Positions 1 through 5,223 of a stretch of 5,779 nt of DNA are shown here, piece by piece. This stretch comes from Candidatus Segetimicrobium genomatis (GTDB lineage Bacteria > Sysuimicrobiota > Sysuimicrobiia > Sysuimicrobiales > Segetimicrobiaceae), in assembly GCA_005882445.1 (NCBI GenBank), contig VBAN01000270.1, positions 1-5,779 on the forward strand. Direction: 5' to 3'. The notes below the pieces were generated by a model. It had not been told where the DNA came from, did not search any database, and worked only from the letters and a program-made list of their open reading frames with translations. The translations under genes and the position numbers were made by a program. Positions within the stretch are counted from its first letter, which is position 1, and each line of letters opens with the position of its first letter.

Positions 1-1
1 C

Positions 2-352
2 ATGACAGCCAGCTCGCTCGCCGATCAGAAGTGCATCCCCTGCCGGGGCGGCACGCCGCCCTTGACCGGAGCGGAAATCGCCCCGCTGCTGGCTCAACTG
101 GACGGCTGGAAGGTCGAGGACGGCAAGAAACTGAGCAAGTCGTTCCGGTTCAAGAACTTCGTGCAGGCGGTCGACTTCGTGAACGCCGTCACCAGGGTCG
201 CCGAGGAAGAACAGCATCATCCCGACCTCTACGTCCGCTGGGGAGAGGTCCGGGTCTATCTCTGGACCCACAAGATCGACGGGCTCACCGAGAGCGATTT
301 CGTGATGGCGGCGAAGATCGACCGCGCCTACGCCGCCCGGCCGCAGGCCTAG
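2..352 (+). CDS. phhB: 4a-hydroxytetrahydrobiopterin dehydratase (pterin-4a-carbinolamine dehydratase)
   Basis: This 116-residue protein belongs to the pterin carbinolamine dehydratase family. The enzyme removes water from 4a-hydroxytetrahydrobiopterin so that the pterin cofactor of aromatic amino acid hydroxylases can be recycled; it is cytoplasmic. The family signature is intact: a Glu-rich run leading to H72-H73-P74, then W80, then T89-H90 and G94-L95 with D99, covering the whole active-site region. The N-terminal segment with C11 and C14 followed by GGTPPL is common in bacterial members, which supports the ATG at base 2 as the true start, although no upstream sequence is visible to check a ribosome binding site. 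It ends in TAG. Length is normal for bacterial homologues. No phenylalanine hydroxylase gene is in view. The gene converges on the minus-strand cluster and is probably unrelated to it. Identification is firm; the physiological partner is unknown. Confidence 0.95.
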   Translation: MTASSLADQKCIPCRGGTPPLTGAEIAPLLAQLDGWKVEDGKKLSKSFRFKNFVQAVDFVNAVTRVAEEEQHHPDLYVRWGEVRVYLWTHKIDGLTESDFVMAAKIDRAYAARPQA

Positions 353-393
353 TCGACCGCCCGATCTGCGGAGCAGGCGCCGCGGCTACGGGA
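353..393. other. Convergent intergenic gap, no clear terminator
   Basis: These 41 bases separate the stop codons of two convergent genes. They contain an 8-base palindrome (GCCGCGGC, 379-386) but no stem followed by a T-run on either strand, so I do not see an intrinsic terminator. Termination may be Rho-dependent or occur inside a neighbouring coding region. Confidence 0.5.
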
Positions 394-1731
394 TCAGCGG
401 CGCTTCGCCGGCCGGCGTGCCCGGGAGGATCCGCCCCCGCTCCGTCCCCGCGACGGCACGGTGCGCGCCGCGAGCTTCCCCGCCGACGACCGCCGCGCCC
501 CGTTGCCGAGGCGGACAACGGCGGAGGCGATCCGCCGGAATTCGTCGTCGCTGAGGAGGGCGTGCTTCCGGAGCGACGCCTTCTTCACCCGGGCAAGAAT
601 GGTGTCCACCCTGGGATCATCGCCCGGGATCTCGACGCCGATCGCGCGAAGGCGGAAGGCGATGGAATCGCGGCCGTTCCCCTTGCCGATGACGACATCG
701 GCCTCGGGCTGCCCCACCATGTCCCAATGAAATGGGAACAGTTCCACCGGCCGGTCGGCCTTGCACCGCGAGAGCCAGGAGCTGATGATGCCGGATTCCA
801 CCTTGAAGAGCATGTCCCCGACGATCGGGCGGTTGCTGGGGATCTCGAACCGGGCAAGCTTCCGCACGAGCTGGCTGAGCTTGTACAGCTTGTCGTAGCG
901 AATCCCGAGATCGACGCCATAGAGGACCCGCAGCGCCATCGCCACATCCTCGAGCGCCGCGTTCCCGGCCCGCTCCCCGAGCGACGAGACGGTCACGTGG
1001 GCCACGTTCACCCCCATCGTGAGCGCCGTGATCGTGTTGGCCGCCGCCAGGCCGAAATCGTCGTGGAAGTGGGCCTCCAGGGGCTTGGCGATCCGCGCCT
1101 GCACCTGCTGCGTGAAGCGGGCGATCGCGTGGGGGGAGCAGCCACCGAACGTGTCGACCAGGCCGAGGGCGTCCATGTGGCCTTCCCGCGCCACCTTCTC
1201 GATCAGGTCCAGGAACCACCCGGGCTCCGCCCGCGTGCCGTCGATGGGGAAAAACACCGTGTAGAGCCCCTGGGCCTTCGCATAGCGCGTCGCCTCGATG
1301 CTCAGGTCGATGGCCTTCGACAGGGGCCAGTCGTACGCGTACTGGATGATGTGCTGCGACGACGGGATTTCGATGACGATCCCATCCACCCCGCAGTCTA
1401 CGGCCTGCTTGACGTCGCTGACCATGCACCGGCAGAAGGCAAAGATCTTCGGGCCGAGCCGGCGCCGCACAATCGTGCGGATCGCGTCCGCATCGTCGCG
1501 GCTGACCGAAGGCATCCCCGCCTCGATCCGGTGCACCCCGACCTCGGCGAGCGCTTCGGCGATCCGGATCTTGTCGTCTTTGCTGAAAACCACCCCGGCC
1601 TGCTGCTCCCCGTCCCGCAGCGTGATGTCGTGCAGCTCGATCCGAGGCGAGAATCGCAGAGCAGACCTGACCTCCGGATCGTAGTTGTACGGACTGACGA
1701 ACCAGCGGTTGTCGTTCTTCCAAGGCTCCAT
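394..1731 (-). CDS. HMGL-like/DRE-TIM family protein related to isopropylmalate/homocitrate synthase, without LeuA regulatory domain
   Basis: The protein (445 residues) is a pyruvate carboxyltransferase-type TIM barrel, a family whose members condense acyl-CoA with 2-keto acids or cleave 3-hydroxy acids. Seen directly: the LRDGEQ motif at 38-43 (catalytic R39, metal ligand D40), D193-T194-F195-G196, the metal-binding HFHDDFGLA at 221-229 (H221, H223) and GERAGN at 252-257 (N257). A linker subdomain of the LeuA type follows (about 300-365), but the C-terminal allosteric domain of 2-isopropylmalate synthase is absent. In the linker the usual SGIH reads SGII (313-316), so a catalytic His seems lost. 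The last 35 or so residues are a low-complexity Arg/Ser/Gly tail. I chose the ATG at 1731 because a strong GGAGGGGAGGAG precedes it by 5 bases; an ATG 10 codons further upstream lacks this. It is last in the cluster. Fold assignment is firm; the reaction is not known. Confidence 0.88.
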   Translation of the reverse strand: MEPWKNDNRWFVSPYNYDPEVRSALRFSPRIELHDITLRDGEQQAGVVFSKDDKIRIAEALAEVGVHRIEAGMPSVSRDDADAIRTIVRRRLGPKIFAFCRCMVSDVKQAVDCGVDGIVIEIPSSQHIIQYAYDWPLSKAIDLSIEATRYAKAQGLYTVFFPIDGTRAEPGWFLDLIEKVAREGHMDALGLVDTFGGCSPHAIARFTQQVQARIAKPLEAHFHDDFGLAAANTITALTMGVNVAHVTVSSLGERAGNAALEDVAMALRVLYGVDLGIRYDKLYKLSQLVRKLARFEIPSNRPIVGDMLFKVESGIISSWLSRCKADRPVELFPFHWDMVGQPEADVVIGKGNGRDSIAFRLRAIGVEIPGDDPRVDTILARVKKASLRKHALLSDDEFRRIASAVVRLGNGARRSSAGKLAARTVPSRGRSGGGSSRARRPAKRR

Positions 1732-1736
1732 GCCCA

Positions 1737-1748
1737 CTCCTCCCCTCC
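1737..1748 (-). promoter_or_regulatory. Ribosome binding site of the DRE-TIM gene
   Basis: On the minus strand GGAGGGGAGGAG ends 5 bases before the ATG at 1731. This purine-rich double Shine-Dalgarno motif decides that start over the in-frame ATG at 1761, which lies upstream of the motif. Confidence 0.8.
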
Positions 1749-1791
1749 ACAGCAAATGCATTCCGGGACACGCGGCGCGCCTCCTGCGGCG

Positions 1792-2667
1792 TTAGAAGCC
1801 GAACGGAAGCGCGAAGGTCGGGGGGGCGGCGTGCCGGTCCCGCCGCGGCGGCGCCGGACGCTTCCGGAACCAGCGCACCATCGAGACGAGCTGGTCGGCG
1901 GCATGGTCGAACACGCGGCGGCCCTTCTCCTTTGTGGCCTGTTCCGGCTGCCCGATCACGCCCGTCGGCGTGTAGGTGGAGGTCCACTCGATCAGCGTGG
2001 CGATCGAGCCCGCGGTCAGGTCGCTGAAGTGCCAGCGATCCTCGTCCGGAAGCTTGTGGTACTCGGCCAGGTTGTCCTTGATCTTGTCGGTCTGCACGTG
2101 GGCCGGGTCGACGTGGAGGTACATGGAGGTCTCGAGCTCGCAGGCGTGGGCGCATCCGCCGGGGATCACGGACGTGCGCAGCTCGCGGTTCCAGAACTCT
2201 CCGATCAGCTGCCACCAGGAGAGCGTCACGCACAGCGCGTCGGTCTGCATGATCGTCTGCCGCCCGGCCTGCTCGACCAGATGGGCGTTGGACCCGTGGC
2301 CGTTCAGAATGACGATCCGCTTGAAGCCGTGGTAGGCGACCGATCGCGTGATGTCCACGAGGTACTTGATGAAGGTGCTCGGCTCGATATTGATGGTCCC
2401 GGGGAAATCCTGGACGTGATGGGTGTACCCGTACGGCACCGGCGGAAGCACCAGCAGATCCTCCGGGGACCGGCGGCCGGCCTCGTAGGCGACCGCGGAG
2501 GCCAGCTTGAAATCGGTGTCCAGCGGCAGATGCGGGCCGTGCTGCTCGGTGGCCCCGACCGGGAGGACGACCACCTTCTTCATGGCGGCGGCCGCGTTGA
2601 TCTCCGGCCAGGTCAAGAGATCGTACCGGTACTGCTTCGCAACGCTCTCCGTGGACGGCTCAGGCAT
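1792..2667 (-). CDS. Creatininase-family amidohydrolase
   Basis: This 291-residue protein belongs to the creatininase (creatinine amidohydrolase) superfamily: cytoplasmic metal-dependent enzymes that open cyclic amides or cleave formamide-like C-N bonds (creatinine, FAPy pterin intermediates, mycofactocin precursor). The motif block at 38-52 supplies E41, H43 and D52, spaced as in creatininase. NGHGSN at 122-127 supplies H124, and HACELETS at 174-181 supplies the later acidic ligand (E177 or E179). All metal-ligand positions are thus present. Departures from the commonest motifs are Ser in NGHGSN (usually NGHGGN) and Cys in HACE (usually HAGE). It has about 20 extra N-terminal residues and a Pro/Arg-rich C-terminal tail from about 267. 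The ATG is preceded by AGGGAGGG at 7 bases. It lies 33 bases after the DoeB-like gene and 60 before the DRE-TIM gene. True creatininase activity is unlikely to be assignable from sequence; the substrate is unknown. Confidence 0.9.
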   Translation of the reverse strand: MPEPSTESVAKQYRYDLLTWPEINAAAAMKKVVVLPVGATEQHGPHLPLDTDFKLASAVAYEAGRRSPEDLLVLPPVPYGYTHHVQDFPGTINIEPSTFIKYLVDITRSVAYHGFKRIVILNGHGSNAHLVEQAGRQTIMQTDALCVTLSWWQLIGEFWNRELRTSVIPGGCAHACELETSMYLHVDPAHVQTDKIKDNLAEYHKLPDEDRWHFSDLTAGSIATLIEWTSTYTPTGVIGQPEQATKEKGRRVFDHAADQLVSMVRWFRKRPAPPRRDRHAAPPTFALPFGF

Positions 2668-2674
2668 CCTGCTT

Positions 2675-2682
2675 CCCTCCCT
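2675..2682 (-). promoter_or_regulatory. Ribosome binding site of the creatininase-family gene
   Basis: AGGGAGGG on the minus strand stands 7 bases before the ATG at 2667. This is good Shine-Dalgarno spacing and supports the chosen start within the 33-base gap after the upstream gene. Confidence 0.75.
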
Positions 2683-2700
2683 GTCGATTGTGGACGTTGG

Positions 2701-3723
2701 TCACACGAGCTCCTCCCGCCGGCAGACCTGTCCGATCACCATGACGCAATCCCCCTGCTGCGTGGGCGCGAGCGCCCGAACCGAGCACACGATCCCTGAG
2801 GTTTGGGCGATGATATCGACCGGGACCCGGTCCGGAGCCTCAACGAAGTGAAGGCGTCCGACGGCCTGGCCGGCCTCGATGGTCTGCCCGAGCGCGACCC
2901 GGGTCTCGAAGAGCCCGCTCTCGGGAGCCAGCAGGTAGTCGTCGCGATCGAGCGCCTTGAGGATGACCGGCTCCGGCAGCCCCAGGGCGGCCCGCGTTTC
3001 CGCTTTGCCCGCAAGGACCCCGGCGTGCCGGAGGAAGTTCCGGAGGCCGCGCGCCGCCAGCCCGTGGGTCTCAGCGGTCACGTGCCCCCCGCCGCCCAAC
3101 TCGGTCCCGACGACGATCTTCCCTTGGCGCTCGGCCTCGCCGACCAGCAGCCCGCCTCCGGCGATGTCGATGTAGACGAAGTGATAATCGGTGTTCCAGG
3201 CCAGCATCGCATTCCACATCGCAGCCCGCTGACCGCGGTTCTCGACGAGGTGGATCTCCGACCAGGGCAGGCACAGCATCGACCGCCCGCCGCTGTGAAT
3301 GTCGCAGACCGCGGCCGCAAGAGGGAACAGGACGCGAGTCACGTAATCGGCGAGCACCTCGTCGGGGGTCCCGGCGGGGGATCCGGGGAAACTGCGGTTG
3401 AGGTTCGCGCCGCTCGGCCAGAGCCGCGTATAGGCGCGCGAGGCCTCCGGGGACAGGCACGGGATGATGATCAGCCGGCCGCGCACGTCCTCGGGCCGCG
3501 TCTCCCGAGCGAGGTTGAGGGCGGCTACCTGCCCCTCGGGCTCATCCCCGTGGACGCCCCCGGTGACGAGCACGGTTGGGCCGCGCCCGTTCGCGATCGA
3601 CACCAGCGGCACGACCAGGTTCGACCACCCGCTCTCGTTGGTCGAGCGGGGAATCTGCAGGCGCCCGAACTGCCTGCCCGGCGCGTCGTAGTCGACCGTG
3701 GAGATCACCGGCGAGTCGGTCAT
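2701..3723 (-). CDS. DoeB-like zinc deacylase (AstE/AspA family)
   Basis: The 340-residue protein is a zinc-dependent deacylase of the succinylglutamate desuccinylase/aspartoacylase family (M14-like fold). Its closest resemblance, from remembered family sequences, is DoeB, which deacetylates N-alpha-acetyl-L-2,4-diaminobutyrate in ectoine degradation. Seen: GGVHGDEPEG at 55-64 (zinc ligands H58 and E61), NLNRSFPG at 107-114 (substrate-binding R110), DIHSGG at 141-146 (third ligand H143) and TELGGGG at 207-213 (catalytic E208). A beta-barrel tail like a lipoyl domain follows from about 260. The catalytic set is complete. The reading frame stays open 81 codons upstream, but family similarity begins just after the ATG at 3723 and the upstream translation is low-complexity. 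No good Shine-Dalgarno lies near this ATG; it may be translated by coupling to a short leader ORF. Deacylase role is well supported; ectoine-related substrate is only a possibility, since no doeA is in view. Confidence 0.9.
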   Translation of the reverse strand: MTDSPVISTVDYDAPGRQFGRLQIPRSTNESGWSNLVVPLVSIANGRGPTVLVTGGVHGDEPEGQVAALNLARETRPEDVRGRLIIIPCLSPEASRAYTRLWPSGANLNRSFPGSPAGTPDEVLADYVTRVLFPLAAAVCDIHSGGRSMLCLPWSEIHLVENRGQRAAMWNAMLAWNTDYHFVYIDIAGGGLLVGEAERQGKIVVGTELGGGGHVTAETHGLAARGLRNFLRHAGVLAGKAETRAALGLPEPVILKALDRDDYLLAPESGLFETRVALGQTIEAGQAVGRLHFVEAPDRVPVDIIAQTSGIVCSVRALAPTQQGDCVMVIGQVCRREELV

Positions 3724-3752
3724 GATGCGGGGGACCGGGCGTGCCTCCGCAT
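3720..3752 (-). CDS. Possible 10-codon leader ORF coupled to the DoeB-like gene
   Basis: On the minus strand an ATG at 3752 opens a frame of ten codons (MRRHARSPAS) that closes with a TGA overlapping the start codon of the DoeB-like gene as ATGA. A GGAG motif stands 5 bases before its ATG, while the DoeB-like ATG itself has only a GGAGG 20 bases away. This layout suits termination-reinitiation coupling. So short an ORF can arise by chance, so it is a candidate only. Confidence 0.3.
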   Translation of the reverse strand: MRRHARSPAS

Positions 3753-3757
3753 GACGG

Positions 3758-3761
3758 CTCC
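3758..3761 (-). promoter_or_regulatory. Candidate Shine-Dalgarno for the leader ORF
   Basis: GGAG on the minus strand lies 5 bases before the ATG at 3752. It could load ribosomes that then pass to the DoeB-like start. The match is only four bases, so support is weak. Confidence 0.3.
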
Positions 3762-3766
3762 GCGGG

Positions 3767-3787
3767 TGGGATCTCCCAGCCCTGGGA
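3767..3787 (-). repeat. Alternating inverted repeats in the gap before the DoeB-like gene
   Basis: Read on the plus strand, TGGGA (3767-3771), TCCCA (3774-3778) and TGGGA (3783-3787) alternate, so the middle arm can pair with either neighbour. The second pairing is within the near-perfect inverted repeat TCCCAG-CC-CTGGGA (3774-3787). It begins 3 bases downstream of the ceramidase-like stop codon in the transcript. No T-run follows, so it is not a standard terminator. It may be an mRNA processing or stability element or a protein-binding site. Confidence 0.4.
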
Positions 3788-3790
3788 AAC

Positions 3791-5215
3791 TCAGCGCCGC
3801 CCCGGTGAGGCCGGCATCCGATGGAGATCCTGAAGGGCGGCGACGGTCCCTTCCACCACGCGGCCTGCCGCTTCAGGCGCAAACGGCGAGGTCTCGACCT
3901 CGTATCCGCCCCGCGGGTACTCCTCCGGAACCGGGATGTATCCCAGCCAGCCGCCCGTGTATCCACCGAACCAGGTGTACCGGAAGGGCGAGCGCGACTT
4001 GACGGCCAGCCCGATCTCTGCGAACGGCTCGCACTGGATGCCGGCCAGCACCGCGGGGCCGATCTGCAGCAGGTGCAGCTCGACCGGGAGTTCGGAGCGG
4101 CCGCCGAAGCTCCGGGCCCGCTCGCGGGTCATGGCGGCCCGCTTCGCGGCGAAGGTCGCGGCCTCGATCTCCGCCGCCGGAACGCGCCGGTCCACCAGGT
4201 CCTGGCGGCGCCGCCGGGCGGCCTCAGCCTGGGCGTCCGCCTCGGCCAGCGCCGGCTGCGGGCGGAGCGGCAGCCGGAGCGATCGGGTCAGCACCCGCAC
4301 CACCGGCTCGGCTTCCTCGATCGGCACGCCCGTCCACTTCCCGAGCGGCGCGCCGGATTCCCAGACCCGCTCGTGCCGGTACGCGAGCGGCGGGAGCTGC
4401 AGGCCGAAGTACACGCGCGCGGCCTCGCACCCGATCAGCGCGCCCAGCCGGCGGATCACCCGGGGGTCGTCCGTGTATCCGTCGGGCCCGGGCCCCACGT
4501 TGCCCGTCGCCCCCTGAGCGAACAGACAGGTCGTCCCGGTGAGACCCTCCACGGTGCGCTTGAGATGGCCGGGCCAATCCGCGCTGACGCGGCGGTTCGT
4601 TGGGCCCATCGTGGTCGGATGCATCGTATACCCGATGATCGCGGCCAGCGGGCTCCCGTCCCGGGCATCGATGCGGACGACGAGGAGATGAGGATCGATC
4701 ACCCCGCCGGGGTTGGTGCCCGTCACGACCCGCCCGCCCGGCGCCGTCTCCCGGCGGTTCACGGCCACGCGGCTCTCGCCGGCTCCGGCGCCGGCCCGCG
4801 CGGGCCGGAGATCCGCCAGGGCCATCCGGGCCGCGCCGGCCGCCAGATCCGGAAGCTGCCCATAGTAGCGCCTGAGCGCGTCCGTGCCCTCCTCCATCCA
4901 CGCCCACGTGCTGGGGGGCGGTCCGGCGTGATTGTGGGTCTCCTGGACCCGGACCATCTCGGGCGCGATCCGGAGGGCGCGCGCCACCGCCGAGCGGACC
5001 GCCTGCGCGTCCTCGGGCGCCACGGCGACGAGATCGAGGTCCACGATCGCGGCCATCTCGTCGCCGCCGGCCACCACGAGCGCCGTGGCCCAGAGGTCGG
5101 TTTCGATGCCGTCCGCATAGAGATGCGTCTGCGCTACCCAGCCGGCGTGCGGGACGGTAAGCGGAGGAGTGATGGTGGCCCGGCCGACGCCGGCGCGAAA
5201 CCCGGGGTCGCCCAC
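3791..5215 (-). CDS. Neutral ceramidase-family hydrolase, probably not a true ceramidase
   Basis: The predicted 474-residue protein matches the N-terminal catalytic domain of neutral/alkaline ceramidases, zinc enzymes that cleave N-acyl sphingosines. Seen: an opening GVGRATITPP strand, THNHAG at 93-98 (H94, H96), YTMHPTTMG at 196-204 (H199), SADWPG at 212-217, CEPFAEIG at 395-402 (E396) and GYIPVPEEY near 425-433 (Tyr ligand candidates Y426 and Y433). The zinc set appears intact. The nucleophile hexapeptide GDVSPN reads GNVGPG (238-243), so the catalytic Ser is Gly. There is no signal peptide, unlike secreted bacterial ceramidases. An Ala/Arg-rich helical stretch fills about 325-365. I placed the start at a GTG 8 bases after the aminotransferase stop; the frame extends to an ATG at 5287 inside that gene, but family similarity starts only after the GTG. 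No strong Shine-Dalgarno is seen, suggesting coupling. Family is secure; substrate and exact start are not. Confidence 0.82.
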   Translation of the reverse strand: MGDPGFRAGVGRATITPPLTVPHAGWVAQTHLYADGIETDLWATALVVAGGDEMAAIVDLDLVAVAPEDAQAVRSAVARALRIAPEMVRVQETHNHAGPPPSTWAWMEEGTDALRRYYGQLPDLAAGAARMALADLRPARAGAGAGESRVAVNRRETAPGGRVVTGTNPGGVIDPHLLVVRIDARDGSPLAAIIGYTMHPTTMGPTNRRVSADWPGHLKRTVEGLTGTTCLFAQGATGNVGPGPDGYTDDPRVIRRLGALIGCEAARVYFGLQLPPLAYRHERVWESGAPLGKWTGVPIEEAEPVVRVLTRSLRLPLRPQPALAEADAQAEAARRRRQDLVDRRVPAAEIEAATFAAKRAAMTRERARSFGGRSELPVELHLLQIGPAVLAGIQCEPFAEIGLAVKSRSPFRYTWFGGYTGGWLGYIPVPEEYPRGGYEVETSPFAPEAAGRVVEGTVAALQDLHRMPASPGRR

Positions 5216-5223
5216 GGCGTCGC

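Noticed and set aside
353..440. Possible intrinsic terminator between the convergent genes
   Set aside because: G+C-rich palindromes such as GCCGCGGC and CGCCGGCCGGCG exist, but none is followed by a T-run on either strand, and the second lies within coding sequence.
1755..1781. Palindromes AATGCATT (1755-1762) and GGCGCGCC (1774-1781) in the gap before the DRE-TIM gene
   Set aside because: Both are short self-complementary words with no matching partner or promoter elements nearby; likely chance.
617..2233. A 538-codon minus-strand frame spanning the end of the creatininase-family gene and much of the DRE-TIM gene
   Set aside because: It is an out-of-frame shadow of two real genes on the same strand, with low-complexity translation.
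31..2799. A 922-codon open frame on the plus strand, antisense to the DRE-TIM and creatininase-family genes
   Set aside because: Its translation is Arg/Pro/Gly/His-rich with no family motif, it overlaps phhB in another frame, and it covers two genes with complete catalytic motifs on the other strand. Long antisense frames are expected in G+C-rich DNA.
3724..3966. An 81-codon N-terminal extension of the DoeB-like protein
   Set aside because: It would overlap the 3' end of the ceramidase-like gene out of frame, its translation is Arg-rich without motifs, and family similarity starts after the ATG at 3723.
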